The notes beneath the pieces are model-generated. The model was not told the DNA's origin, made no database searches, and worked only from the letters and a program-made list of their open reading frames with translations. 64,000 bases of DNA from Ipomoea triloba. Its lineage: Eukaryota > Streptophyta > Magnoliopsida > Solanales > Convolvulaceae. The stretch lies in the NCBI RefSeq assembly GCF_003576645.1, contig NC_044925.1:6457588-6521587 (forward strand), given 5' to 3'. Of this stretch, positions 36,839 to 50,600 are shown in pieces (the first letter of the stretch is position 1; the number at the start of each line of letters is the position of its first letter). Made by a program: the position numbers and the translations under genes.

Positions 36839-39800
36839 ATGGCTTGTATGAAGCTGGGATCAAAAACAGATGCGTTCCAGAGGAAAGGGCAAGCATGGTA
36901 AGAGTCTTACACTAATTTCTTTTAATTTGCAATTCAAGTTTTCTGGTTTTTCTCTTTGGCACTGTTCATGTTGTTTCAACTTGCAATTTTCAAGTTTTTT
37001 TTGCTTCAATTTTATGGGCTCTCTTCTAATTTCTCTGTATGCTTCCAGAGAGAGAGAAAGAGAGAGAGAGATTTGTACTTCTTTACTGATAAATGCATCT
37101 GTAGGTTGTGCCTTGTTATTCAAATTGTTGTTTATTCTTGGCAGGCTCAGATGAATTCTAGTGTTTCTCATATGTATATTTTCCCAGATTTTGAGTTTTT
37201 ATTTAGTTGTTGTAAGGGCAGGGGGTTTGCGTGGAGGGAGGAGGGTGCTGGTATGCTGGTATTACATGAATATTACTTTAGCTGGAGCTATTGAAGTGTG
37301 ATTAAGTTGAGATTTGAACCTGACTTCTAGCCTGCATTTGGGTTATCCTGTGAAGCTCAGGTATTGTCCTCAGTTTTAGGGACATAATAATGAGGAGGTG
37401 GTGGTGGCGGTTTTGCCGGCCGCCTCCGGCACGGCGTCCGGGTCGGTGTTGGTAGGGTTGGCAGCCATTGATGGTTAGGTCTCTATGATACCGTACGAGA
37501 ACAATAGTTTTGGGAAGAATTGTACTATTGATCAATCCAAATTACATAATACAGGAAGAGATGTATTTATAAGAGTACGATTAGTGCTAGTCAAGTGAGA
37601 GGGAGAAGGTTCTAATGTGAATAGAATACAGAGTCTTAATAATAGTGTTATGCTGAAACTTTTGATGAATAGGAGGGTTGATCCAAGCGTAAAGGCCATA
37701 TATGTACTTGTTGGCAGGGTAATGTAGATTTTTTAAGCTGCATAAGACTTGTAACTGTATTTCTTTTCTTTGCTTTTCAATTCCATTCTGCAATGTCTGT
37801 GGATAGCTTATAGTGAGTGAGCTTTAGTGGTAAATGGCTGAAGGAGACATACTTAAACTAGTGGAATTAATTGCTTCAGGACTAATATTATGTAGGGGAT
37901 TAATTTACTTGTGGCATTTTTCAAGTAGAAACGAGATCTCCGGTCTCCCGAAATACTAGACTATGTTTTTGTTTGTAAAGTGTAAACATCATAGATCAAT
38001 AGCAGGCAAGCAATGCATTTCCTAGAGATGATTCTTACTAAGGTCTTATGTTTGACATGCTTCATGTGAATTGTGAAATATGTGCATTTGTCTCTCAAAA
38101 TTAATTAATTCTGCAATAATTTGCCCACAGGTTTTGCACAAGTGGTCTCCCAAGCGATATTGTTGTTGAAGTTGGGGAAATGTCCTTCCATCTTCACAAG
38201 GTAAAATGCACACTGTTGAGCATATATATAATATATAAACATAAATGTGCAATCCAACTATCAGCTTAGGCTTTTAGTTGAGATGGAGCACATGCTTCAA
38301 TTTGGTATCAGAGCTAACCCCATGCCTGACATTTTATTGCATGCAGTTCCCGTTGCTTTCAAGAAGTGGAGTTATGGAAAGACTTATTGCAGAAGCACCG
38401 GAAGGAGAAAATGGCTGTATTATTAAACTTCCTGATGTTCCGGGTGGGGATAAAACTTTTGAGCTAGTGGCTAAATTTTGTTACGGGGTAAAGCTCGAAC
38501 TTACTGCAGCAAATGTTGTGTACCTTCGGTGTGCTGCCGAGCATCTTGAGATGAGCGAAGAGTACGGGGAGGGGAATCTTATTTCAGCGACTGAAATGTT
38601 TCTAAATCAAGTAGTTCTACGGAGCTGGAAAGACTCTTTGAAAGCGCTCCAATCGTGCGATGATGTTAGCACTTATGCTGAGCAACTCCAGATTACGAAA
38701 AGGTGTATCGATTCGTTGGCTGCAAAGGCATGTACTGACCCTAATCTGTTTGGATGGCCAATAATGGAGCACGGTGGGCCCATGCAGAGTCCCGGTGGAA
38801 GTGTCTTGTGGAACGGAATAAGCACTGGTGCGAGGCCCAAAAATTCAAGTTCAGATTGGTGGTATGAGGATGCGTCAACATTAAGCTTACCTATTTATAA
38901 AAAACTCGTTTCAGCTATGGAGTCTCGTGGCATCAAAGAGGAGATAATTGCCGGTTCCCTTACTTATTATGCGAAAAAGTACCTACCCGGGGTAAATAGA
39001 CGCCAAAGCACTAATGAATCCAGTAGCCGTCTTGGATCGATGAGTCTGGGATCCTCACTATCTGAAGATGAGCAGAAGGTTTTGCTCGAAGAGATAGATA
39101 GCTTACTTCCTATGCAAAAAGGCCTAGTCCCAACCAAATTCCTCTTTGGTCTTCTTAGAACTGCTATGATTCTTCGAGCAAGCCCCTCTCGGATATCAAA
39201 CTTAGAGAAAAGGATAGGGATGCAGCTTGACCAGGCCACACTCGAAGATCTCTTGATGCCTAATTTCTCTCATTCCATGGAGACATTGTACAATGTTGAC
39301 TGTGTGCAGCGGATTCTTGACCACTTCTTGGCGACCGAGCAAGTGGCTGGCGGTGATTCGCCTTGTTCAATTGATGATGCACAACTGATGGGGTCCCCAT
39401 CACTTACACCGATAACTACGGTAGCTAAACTAATTGATGGATACCTTGCCGAGGTTGCCCCAGATGTTAATTTGAAGCTTCCCAAGTTTCAGTCTCTTGC
39501 TGCTGCTGTTCCTGAATATGCAAGGGCATTGGACGATGGTCTTTACCGTGCAATTGACATTTATCTGAAGGTATATAAATCCGTTCAACTACTCTGCTAT
39601 TTGTCCAGGCCCTCGTTATTTCATATAACAATAAACAGTGTTTCTTTCCCCTTCAATTCAAAATTGTTGGACAGAGGTCGGTGAAGGGTCAAGTTCAACA
39701 CCAGGTAACTAGGGGATTGTTGGGCGGAGGCCTGAAGGGCCAAGTCCAGCACCCTGTCTCTCGAAAATGTGGAGGCAGTATAAGGAAATAAAGTTGCACA

Positions 39801-40550
39801 TTCGCTACTAGCTATATAACTTTTGGTGTAGTGGTAAACGCTTGATTCTAACAAAAATTATAGTAGAAATACCCGGACATAAAGAAAAACAAAAACCCAA
39901 AGGCAACTATGTTGCTTAAAATGAGTTAATGCTAGGCTGAATCCTTATCACTTGTTTTAACGTCGTGTTTGCAGTCACACCCTTGGCTGGCAGAATCCGA
40001 GAGAGAACAACTCTGCCGGCTAATGGACTGCCAGAAGCTGTCGTTGGAAGCATGCACCCATGCGGCGCAGAACGAGAGGTTGCCTTTAAGGATTGTCGTC
40101 CAAGTCCTGTTCTTCGAGCAGCTTCAATTGAGGACATCGATTGCTGGCTGCTTCCTAGTGTCGGAAAATCTTGAAGGGTCGAGACAGTTGAGGAGCGGTA
40201 TGGTGGGAGCAGCAGCAGCAGCAAACGAGGGAGGCTGGGCAACAGCCGTAAGGGAAAACCAGGTATTGAAAGTGGGAATGGACAACATGAGGCTGCGTGT
40301 CTCCGAGCTCGAAAAGGAGTGCTCGAACATGAGGCAGGAGATCGAGAAGTTAGGGCAAGGAAAGGGATCAAGTGTGTGGGGAAATGTGTCAAAGAAGTTC
40401 GGTTTCAAATTGAAGTCTCAAATGTGCAGTGCTCAGGAGGGGTCTGTTAGCAACCAGAACAGCACAAACAATAATGTGAAGGCCATAAAGGCTGGGAATG
40501 CCAAGGAAAAGCGAGGGAAACACCACAAAAATGTATCTATAGATGAATAA
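36839..40550 (+). CDS. NPH3/RPT2-type BTB protein (At1g30440-like)
   Basis: Exons 36839-36897, 38131-38200, 38347-39570 and 39975-40550 join in phase to 642 codons plus TAA. The start gives [20 protein letters not shown], as in the Arabidopsis homologue. An N-terminal BTB/POZ domain ([20 protein letters not shown], residues about 29-130) is followed by the NPH3 domain (about 205-500; [54 protein letters not shown]) and a C-terminal coiled coil ([20 protein letters not shown]). The family acts as substrate adaptor for CUL3 ubiquitin ligases and in blue-light/phototropin signalling at the plasma membrane; the role of this member is not known to me. Reading straight through intron 3 meets a stop soon after 39660. 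Intron 1 holds a copia scrap and intron 2 an LTR primer-binding-site-like sequence. Confidence 0.95.
37340..37650 (-). mobile_element. Copia 5' end scrap in NPH3-gene intron 1
   Basis: Minus strand: LTR-like TTATAAATACATCTCTTCCT, then ACGGTATCATAGAGACC, which resembles the primer-binding site for initiator Met-tRNA (TGGTATCAGAGC), then ATGGCTGCCAACCCTACC opening [18 protein letters not shown], a gag-like start. About 300 bp in all, with no further pol. Boundaries are approximate. Confidence 0.55.
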
Positions 40551-40882
40551 CTGTTTGTTAGTTTCTTGGTTTATAAATTTTCAAGATTAGTTTCTTTGTT
40601 GTTGTTGTTGTTCTTCCTCGTCTAGTCGTGTCGTGTCTTGTCTTTGCCATGTAATTTCATTAGGTTTCTCTGTCAACTTAACATCCCAAGCTCCCAACCA
40701 TGAGTTATGAACATACTCCATCAATTGTACTTTATGCCAACTCATAAACATAAGAAATCCCCCATTCTCTCTGCAATTGCATTTCATCTTCTTGTTCAAG
40801 TACATCCACCAAATTTATATTTTGAAAATACTTTATGTAATCCCATTTTCTACTTCAACTTTTACTTTTACACACAAAATTT
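40551..40882. other. 3' UTR and downstream region of the NPH3-like gene
   Basis: Non-coding. A (GTT)n patch lies at 40597-40610. No clear plant polyadenylation signal could be singled out among the AT-rich words. Confidence 0.4.
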
Positions 40883-41249
40883 GGAAAAAGTGTCAAATAG
40901 GCCACTGAACTTATCGCTTTTGTGCAATTGGGCCATTGAACTTAAAAAGTGTGCAATTCAACCATCAAACAAGCAAAAATTGTGCAATTGGACCATTTTT
41001 ACAAAAATTTTTAATTCAATTTGAGTTAAAAACAGTTTAATATTGACTCCCAACTAGTATGGTAGAAGAAAATGTCACTCTTAATACATATATGTTAGTA
41101 ATATAACTGGATTTTACCAATTTTTTTTTTTAAAAATGGTCCAATTGCACAAATTTTGATTGTTTAATGGTTGAATTGCACACTTTTTAAGTTCAATGGC
41201 CCAATTGCACAAAAACGATAAGTTCAGTGGCCTATTTGACACTTTTTCC
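40883..41249. mobile_element. Mutator-type MITE with 10-bp TSD
   Basis: GGAAAAAGTGTCAAATAGGC at the left and its reverse complement GCCTATTTGACACTTTTTCC at the right; CACAAAATTT flanks both ends (40873-40882, 41250-41259). The interior matches 34265-34617 closely in arm sequence (CTTATCG, TGTGCAATTGG), so the two are sister copies. Confidence 0.88.
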
Positions 41250-42644
41250 CACAAAATTTTAACTTAGACACTTATATTGGGACTCACAAGGAAAAAATAA
41301 CTTATCAATACCTATCATATCAGTGGGTAAAAGTTATGGATTAAGATTTGAGAGTTTATGAAGTAGAACTCTTATGATATTTGAGAGATCACATTGCTTA
41401 TTCCTTAGGGCATTTTCATCCCTTTTCTCTCCATTTTGTGGACGTTCAACTTTTCGCATCACTATTCAATCTCGTCTCTTATAATCTCTCTGATCCCTTT
41501 TTTCTCTTTTTGTGGGCTTCATTCATCAACATCATAGATTACTTCAATGCATCTTCATCCTTTCTCTCTTTTCTTTTTTTCTCCTTATTTTGTTGGTTCA
41601 ACTCTCCGACACATCATCACGTAATCTCTTCTTTTATTTTCTTCCCAATCTTTATCTTTTTTTCTTCCTATTTTGTGGATCCACTCATCCATATCATCTA
41701 TTATTTTATTTACTTTACTATAATTATAATTATAATTATAATTACAAAATTTGATTTTAAATCAAAATAAATAAAAATAAAATAATTTTTGAATTAAAAA
41801 TAAAATTTTAAATATTAAATTGAAACAAATAATATCACATTAAAATTCAGGAGCAAATATAAAATATTAAATGGTAAATCACTAAAGACGAAATACACGA
41901 TAATGAAAAAGGAAATTAAAATTAAAATTCGAGAGTTTAGAATATATATAAAATATAAATTTACAAAAAAAAAAAATCAAATCTATGACCGTTGAGACAA
42001 TTTATTTATTTATTTTTAAATAATTAAGCATGCGATGGTGGGGCAGTTGTCCCCCACCGCCACATGCATACAAACTATTGATACATGCTTGCATGTGTCC
42101 CTCCCTCCTCTTATTTGGGAGAGAACAATCTATTCGGAGCATCTCTTCCCCTCTTGATTTTTGCCTAAAAATATTTGTTTTAAAATTGCCCATTTTTGTC
42201 CACCCGCTTAATTTTTGCCCATTCAAGTCAATATCCACACTTCCCCCCCACGCTGACTGCGAACTTGTCACGGTCACCATTGGTATACATCAGCACGCTC
42301 GCCACTCCACGTGGCACAGATTAAAAAGCATCTTTCTACAACACTCACATGCAATCATGTAAATCTCAGAAATACCTGCAGAATTGGAAAATGAAAAGAA
42401 CCATACCAACCAAAATTGTGAAAAATTTATCAATGATTTAAACAATTTAACCAAAAATGACATTCATATTCCCAGTAATTTTTTTTTCCACCCACCAAAT
42501 AATTAAATCTATTTTCCTGGTAATTTATTTTCCATGAAATTTGAATTCTATTTCTTTCAAATATTTTTCAGTGAACTAAACGGGCTGTAACAGAAATATG
42601 CAAATTGAGAAGGTTATAGGAAATTTTGGGATTGAAAAGACACC
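41250..42644. other. Intergenic stretch
   Basis: No gene seen. 41380-41700 is pyrimidine-rich (T/C) on the plus strand; 41715-41750 is an (ATAATT)n microsatellite; 42050-42330 is slightly richer in GC without a recognisable coding frame. Confidence 0.4.
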
Positions 42645-42934
42645 GGTCCTGTTTGGTAAATGGCTGTTGGCTGATTGGGTTGGCTGTTTGGGTTAAAAGG
42701 TATGATTTGTTAATAACATTAGCTGATTGTAAAAAGTTGGCTAATTGGGTTGGCTGTTAGCTGATAGCTGTTTGGTATAAATTTTTTTCTCAAAAAGCTA
42801 ATTGAAAAGGCTGCTTTGAGTAGCCTTTTGAATTTTAGTATTTTAAAGTTACAAAAAGCTTATTAACCAAACAACTAATAGTGATCAAATAAGCCAAAAT
42901 TAGTTGATAGGCTGATTATTTACCAAACAGGGCC
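42645..42934. mobile_element. hAT-like MITE
   Basis: Ends GGTCCTGTTTGGTAAATGGC and GATTATTTACCAAACAGGGCC are imperfect inverted repeats. The interior repeats GGCTGTTGGCTGATTGGGTT-like phrases. The TIR resembles that of 535-861. No exact target duplication was found. Confidence 0.7.
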
Positions 42935-43016
42935 ACCATCTTTGGTGGAATAAACCAGGCATACCAAAAAAAGGCACGTGCTATCATGGCTAGTGCCAAT
43001 TGCCATATTATATATA

Positions 43017-44291
43017 CTAATTTTTTCTATGCGCTTTGCGCGAAGACTTGTGCCCAATATTTAAACTCAATTAGTAAATTATTTTGAAATAGATATAATG
43101 CACTTTTTTTAGTTGTTGAAGTTTCATAGATATTCGAGTAAAATTTTTGTTGTGTATGTATTTGAAATTAATACAAGAAATTCAAATTCATTGTGATGAA
43201 TATATTCCACTGTAATTTTAAGGGTACTCAACGTTGTATTACAATATTTTTGTCTTTGAAAATGAATAAAATTTGTTTAAATATAGTCTTCTTTTTTTTT
43301 TCTTTTATTCTTTTTTTTGAGAAAAAATATAGTCTTCTTCTAATTAGAGATATATCCCTTATAAATTCATATTCATATATGAATATATAGGGGTGGAAAT
43401 AGGCTAGGCCGAGCCGAACTTTAGAAATTTAGGCCTAGGCCTGCTATGAAAATCTAAAGCCTGAGCCTGGGTCTGGGCCTGTATGTAAGCTTTTTTTTAG
43501 GCTCAAGCCTGAGTCTACAGTTGGCCTAGCCTGGCCTGAAGCATTTTTAAAAGCCTATTTAACATATAGGCATTTAAAAAGGTTTCAAAATAGATCATAA
43601 ATAGGCTTTGAGCCTATTTAAGGCCTCCATTTTTAAGCCTTTTAAAGTATACTTGTAAAAAAATTTAAAAAAATACCTAAGTTCAATTGTATTATTATTT
43701 GTTATCCTATATAATATCATAAATAATAAACAATCAACTCACATAATTAAGTTACGATATTTCATTAAATATTATGACAATAAGAACAGTTAATAAAAAA
43801 AATTAAACAATGAGAATAAATATAGCAGGATTAACAACAATGTTTATAGTTGAATCATAATTTAAAATGAAATTTTGGAAGTGGGGATTAGAGTTTGGTA
43901 ATTATATATACTTGGGATTGTATTGTAAATATGAAAATATATAATAGGTGTATTGCAAAATCAAATATTATCTCATGACTTAGAGAAATTCAAACGAAAA
44001 AAGTACTCTGTAGTATTTATTTATACCATCATTTTTAGACTAAGTATTTAGATTAGCATTTTTACAAAATTGTAAATATTTATTTTAGTGACAATTATAA
44101 TCAATCTCTCATATATTATCTTGCATTCATAAACTTTGAATTACCGATTTAAATAAACAAATTCAACATTCAATTACACATGCATGAACATCTCCTATAT
44201 AATCTTGTATTGATATACTTTGAAATACTTATTTAAAAATAAACATTGGGCATTATCTAATTCGCGCAATGTGCGTGAAAAATTAGGATTA
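43017..44291. mobile_element. Element with inverted hairpin termini (GCGC...GCGC + AAAAATTAG)
   Basis: Left end: ACTAATTTTTTCTATGCGCTTTGCGCGAA. Right end: TTCGCGCAATGTGCGTGAAAAATTAGGATTAGT. The two are imperfect inverted repeats and each holds a short GCGC-stem hairpin. The interior is AT-rich, with a 43390-43680 patch of GGCCTAGGCCTG-like words (another nested repeat). No transposase was seen. It could be a hairpin-ended MITE or two Helitron-like 3' ends facing outward. Confidence 0.45.
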
Positions 44292-44334
44292 GTAGAAATT
44301 TAAATGTAATCAAAATAAAAGTTAAAATTCAAAT

Positions 44335-44745
44335 ATAGTTAATTATCGAAATGGTCCCTTACTATAGTGAAATTATTAATTTGATCCTTGACTTTTTTTT
44401 TTACCAATTAAATCTCTCAACTTTAAAAAGCTTAATCAATTTGGTCCTCGTTTGTTATGTCATTAGACATCCATTAACTTGAGACCAAATTGATAATTTT
44501 TCTATAGTCAAGGGACCATTTCGGTCGTACTATTTTCTTCGAAAAGTTAATTACTAAAATGATCTCTTAACTATAGAAAAATTACCAACTTGGTCTCGAG
44601 TTAATGGATGTCTAACGACAAAACAAACTAAGGACCAAATCGGTTAAGATTTGTAAAGTTGAGGGATTTAATTAATAAAACATAGTCAAAGATCAATTGC
44701 TATAATTTTGTTATAGTCATGAGATTATTTCAGTAATTAATTCAT
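44335..44745. mobile_element. Foldback MITE upstream of CCC1
   Basis: An imperfect palindrome: TAATTATCGAAATGGTCCC...TTGATCCTTGAC on the left pairs with GTCAAAGATCAATTG...ATTTCAGTAATTAA on the right, around phrases such as ACATCCATTAACTTGAGACC and its reverse complement. No exact TSD was resolved. Confidence 0.6.
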
Positions 44746-45232
44746 TTAAATATAGTCATGACAGCAAAAAACAAAATTTGTTTGAAAATGAATTCCAAAA
44801 TCCTACAAGTCATTCTATCACGTCCAATCCCCATTGAAAAATTTTGTACTAAAACTCCTGATATATGGAAAAGTGGCGTGGGAATTAACCGCAAAGTTAG
44901 TTGACAGTTTGTGTTGTCGTTAGGAAAGCGCTTTACTACTATTACTTTACGTATTTTTTGTTCTCTATTTGTCTCTGTCTCCGTTCAAAGAAAACTCTTC
45001 CCCCGCCATAACTGTCTTTCTCTGATTCTTTCTCTACAATCACATTTTCGATTCATATATATATTCCAACTCCGTCGTCGTTGAATCGTCAGATCTCTTT
45101 GCTCCATTGAATCGGATCTCACCGCATTCCTCATACGCATGATCGCAAATTTGGAAACGTATTTACTCACGTTTGCAGAGTAAAATTCAAATCAATTGGT
45201 GCTCTGGAACGATTGGAGATAAGGTGGAGGGA

Positions 45233-47178
45233 ATGGAGAGTGGAGGAGGAGGAGGAGGGGGCCGCGAGATTGGACGCTCCGAGGAGAGTGTAGGGCGGAG
45301 CAAGTATAGGCAGATGGTAGCGCAGGACAATGATCGGGCCGTGCTCGAGATGTCGTCTATTGATCTCGGATCTTCCTCTGCTTCCCATCCCCCTCAAGAT
45401 CTCAAGTACTTTGTCATTTCTCTCTTGCATTATTTAATTTTATGAGCTCACTAGTTCTACATTTAGTGAAAGGAAATTGACGATGATGAGGTTAACTATA
45501 CAGGTAGTTTGGAGTATTAGAATCTTTTATCTCTAGTATATGATTATTCTAATCCCCTAAATATCTGAGGCAAGGGTTTATATAATTGAAGAAGAACTGC
45601 CTGCTGCATTAGAAAAAAAAAAAGGCAATTTAGAGTGAGATTTTATATTAAATAATGAAATTTATGTGCTGCATTAACAGCTTGAACTAAATAGTTGAGC
45701 CTAAATTAAAGGATTATCTTCAAAGGCTTTTGCTCATTAACTATTCTCTTTCAATAACATCTTCGTTAGCTGATTTTTGTTATATTTTGATTTTTTTGAG
45801 CTGCATCTTATTTATAGATATATAGAGATAAAAATAGATCAATTAAAGGTTCCTCCTTATACTTGATGCTACAACAATGCTGACATTAGTAAGTAATTGT
45901 TTTTAAGTTGTGTGTGTGTGTGTATCCTTGGGATTCTTTTAGCTTCTATGTGAAGTTGGAAATTTGTGATTGAAACCTTTGTAGGCTTTTACGACTTTCT
46001 AGCATTTTCTGATGCCCTGCCAACTATTTCCATTTTCCAAGATATGTATTACTTGAAGAATGGTTCCTGTAAAAAAAATTGTCTCAGTAACATATTTGTA
46101 TTTCAAGTTATCAAATCTTTTGAAATGGCATCAGTTGATCATGAGAGCAAGAGGTCACATTACACTTTTCATTGTTAGTTTTGATGTATGCCTAATGAGG
46201 CTTTGATCTACCAGTACCCTTTCAGACACTGTATGTATGTCTGTATCTTTCTACAGTTTTGTCACAAATTTTGCCTCCTGAAGGAGAGAAAATCACCATT
46301 TTGGTTCCTCAATTGTTCCCAAACTGTTAATGTAGTTTCAATTTCAACTAATTTGATCCTCAAATTGTTTAAAATTTTGTTAATTAAACCCTTCCGAGGG
46401 ACCAAAATGGTGATTTCTCCATTTTTAAAATTTTGTCAATTTGATCATCGAAGGGTTTAATTGATGAAATTTTAAACAATTTGAGGATTTCAAATTAGTT
46501 GAAATTGAAACTTATGGACTACATTGACAGTTGGGAAACAATTGAGGGACCAAAATGATGATTTCCCCCCTGAAGGATATTGGCATTTGATGGAACTAAG
46601 GATTTGAATCTGGATTGTGCACATGTAGGGCAGGTATCTAGTTCTGTGTTCATATTTGGGATGAATTAGGCCATAAAAATTTTTCTAGTAATAATATGTT
46701 TGCTAACAACTCAACAAGGGTTTGCATAGTTGGTAAGGTTCAAATATTTCACCTAAAAAGATCATAGGTTTGATGCCTGGTACCAACAATACCTTGCTAG
46801 TAAGCAATTTGTAAGTACTATCGTAAGCCCTATGTGGCTGGTGGAACTGTGGCATGCTTGAGGTGTTCAGATTCAGATAGGTAGTAGAAAGTAGATGAGA
46901 ACAAGAGTTCTAGAAATGAAAAGCTGATATATATATATATATAGATTTTGGTTCAGATGCGGCCGTGCTCTCCCGTGCGGCCGTGCGGTCACACACCACT
47001 CAATGTTACGAAATACACCACTCAATGTTAAGAAACACACCACAATGAAACACACCACAATGTTAAGAAATACACCACAGTGCATATTTGTGTGATGTGT
47101 TTCTTGACATTGAGTGGTGTATTTTGTAACATTGAGTGGTGTGAACCGCACGGGAGAGCATGACCACACCTGAACCTG

Positions 47179-47217
<39 letters not shown>

Positions 47218-47598
47218 CCCTTGTAGCAATTAGGTTCAAACTCATTAAACTAGAGTTTTTGCTATTCATTTTTGTGGAGTGTGAAAATGACCATAGTAAT
47301 ACTTTTGCTTTTTTACTAGAAAATAATGCTCCAATGGGCTGCCAACAACTATTTGCTGCACATTTTGACTAATGAAGAAAGATTCTGATTGCATAGTTCT
47401 AGAAGGTCAAACATTCTTTGTTTTTACCCAAGTCTTACTATAAAATGGCTTGAAGATTGCATAGTAATACTACTTTAATAAGCTGAAACATTGCCAATTT
47501 CTTGAACTTTTCCTTATCTTCATCAAATTTTTAACACATTGCTTTCCCTACAGGGTCACCTTATAATGGCATTGGCAATATTCTAGCTTTTGCTTTTA

Positions 47599-47631
<33 letters not shown>

Positions 47632-50600
47632 TGTTTTTGTTTTGTTTTTTTTTTTCTAAAGTTGTTCAGCATACAGTGATTCTCTGCAGGTTTGTTTTTT
47701 GCTTGAGAAGTTTACTTCTTAGCAAACAAATATGGTGTTGTCCTATGCATTTGAGCTTTGACTTGGTGTTGTAGAGAGTAATCTCTAGGATATATAATAA
47801 TACAAAACTTGTGGTGGAAGTATTGACTTTAGGAAGAAAGGAAAAAAGACTTTTCTTGTTGGCTGATGCGATAATGTTTCCAATAAAGAATAGCAATGCC
47901 TATGAGTTTTCATATAAACTGTTATAAAATGCTGATAATAAGTGACACCAGAAAGTATGTTATAAATGAATGCTAGTGATGCGTTTTAATATATTTTCTT
48001 TCTCCTCAAGCTTTGCAGCTTTTCCAAAGATGTTTGCAGTTTTAAATTTTATGTTTACGAGTTATTCTGGTTATTGTAATTTTAAAAAGACTATATTAAC
48101 TTGCGCAATTTAGCAGTAAAATTAAAGTGGGCGAGCAAGCAAAGGTGTCCTCCTATGGCAGTGCAGGTTCTTTACCTAATCATGGAAGTTTCAATGTAAA
48201 TGGAGCCCAGACAGAATCAAAGTTAGAATTATTTGGCTTTGATTCTCTTGTCAATATTCTAGGTCTTAAGAGGTAAGAGGTGAATATATTACCTTTGATT
48301 TTATATTTTATATTTTTCCTTGTCTATCTTGCATCTGACAAAACCTTCATCATTCTGTTAAAATTATTGTGTTATTTATTATTTCCTGTCATTTCATAAC
48401 CTTGTTCAGGTTTTTCCAAATTTATTGACTTTTTATGCTCATACCTGTCAATGGTTTTGACCTTTTCATCAGTATATTTAAGGTTTTGATTTCTTGATGT
48501 TTGGATGATATAAATAGTTTAATGTGCCCTGTTCTTCCAGTATGGTAGGGGATCAAATGCCAAGCCCATCACGTCTCCATGATGGTGATGATGCAACTAT
48601 TGAGCGCCAAAGGGTAAATAGTAGCATTCTTTATTGTGTTCTTTTGAGAGTTATTGTATGACACTGAAATTTTTGTGTAGAATTTTCTCCACTAATACAG
48701 TGCTTCAATCATAGTTTTCTGCAAGTTGTCCTTATTGGTCCCACATCTTTCCTGTTGTATGTTTTCCTTTTCATGGAATGGTTGCTAGGATTTCTCTGTG
48801 CCAGTGAAATGCTGGAATAATGATGGCAAATAGGAGAGAAGGGATGACTGTCAATTTTCTAGTTAACATCCTGTACTTTACTTCTTTCTGATTGCGGTTT
48901 GAAGTGTGAGGAATTCAAGATAGTTTGTAATGCCACAGAGAACAGTTTGGAGAATAAAAAGAATTTGAGGATGGTTTGCTTCTGTGAACTGTGCCTTTGG
49001 GCACATAGTGATTTTTGAAAGAAAAGATCAAAAAGTTTCAGGAATTGTTCATTGTGCTAAGGTGTGATGCCTTCATTACTACTAAAAAGAAGTTCACATT
49101 TTCTGGACTATTTATATAATTTTATGTTGTGAATTAAGGACTGGAATAACTTTTGTAGAGTAGAATACGTTTTCTAAGAATTGATCGAAGATTCCAGAGA
49201 AATATAAACATGAGAAAACATCTTTTTTCTGAAACAGAGGGAAGGAGGGTGGATATTTATGCATCCTAATTTATTGCCAATGCCCTGATGTCCCTATGGT
49301 TCACTTATATTCAATATTGTCCTGTTGTTCCCTTTTATCTCTGATTTTGATAGAGGTTTGAATTTGTACCGTTAATTATGTATTTAAATTTCTTACTGAT
49401 TTTTTATTCGAGTTAATTTCATTTTTGGTCCTAGATTTATAGGTGACAATCCACTTTTAATCATTTTTATTGAAACATCCTCATTCAGTCCTAGTATTAT
49501 TGTGGCATGACCAATTTTAGTCCTCCATCAACAAAATCGTTGAAATATCGTTAAATACAAAGGCATTTCAATCTTTTCTATACAAAGTATGTTAAAACGC
49601 TATATTTTTTATGTTTATTTTTTTGAAAACATTTATAATTGAAGACCGAAATGTCATGTCACAATAATACTAGGACCAAAAGTGGATGTTCTAATAAAAA
49701 AGGACAAAGTGGATTGCCACCTATAAATCTAGGACCAAAAATGGATTTAACTCTTTTTTTATTCTATTGGGCCTTTATCCAGTCAGTGCGATTTTACTCT
49801 TGGTCTCTATTTGAAATAATAGTATGGCCATCATAATAGATGTATATTATTTATAATGACAGAGAGCCCTGTCAAGCTTTTGAACACCTGCTTCATACAC
49901 TGTTGTGAATTATTCATGCAGCCTGTTGCTGTCAAATTAGGAACAATGATGGGAGTTTTTGTGCCATGCTTGCAAAATATTTTGGGAATCATCTACTATA
50001 TACGATTTTCCTGGTAAGTTTCTCACTTTCATTTGAGTTTAATTTTCCGTTAAATATTGAATGTTATTGAGGAGTCAGTTTACCAGCTGTGTTCCAAAAA
50101 TATGGTCTAGAAACTCTCAAGGAAAGTTTTGATGTAATATGTTATTATTATGTTCTGAGTTCCTTTAATTTTGCTTATTGTATTTGAATTCATAAACTTG
50201 GAAATGCATCTATTCCTGCTTGATGGTTATGTTGACAATTCAAAGTTAGATCATGTGGTATGTGTCCTCATTCTCCCTGTATAGTCTTCATGAATAGATG
50301 GTGTAAAACTGTAAAAGACAGCTGCGAAGGGAGAAAAGAAAAGAGGATTAGGAAGCTGAAGGTGGGAATAAAGGACAAGAATGAAAAATGAAAGGAAAAG
50401 CAAGATGGGAAGGGGAGGATAAAAATAAAGTAAGAGAAAGAATAGTTTGTTGCATGTTTAAAGCTTCTCTCTCACTCATTTTTTGTGTTCTATGCTTCAT
50501 GATACTTCTTATCCATTCAACTCAAGCACGATCAATTTTATTTTCTTCTTTCCTCTCAAAAAATATGATAAAATTGCAGGATTGTTGGAATGGCCGGTAT

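Noticed and set aside
39690..39860. tRNA gene or SINE in NPH3-gene intron 3 (GGTGTAGTGGTAAACGC)
   Set aside because: An A-box-like word is present, but no B box at the right distance and no cloverleaf could be formed.
45173..45232. Upstream start for CCC1 (20 more codons)
   Set aside because: That frame has only a TTG, no ATG, before 45233; the 45233 start gives a family-like N-terminus.
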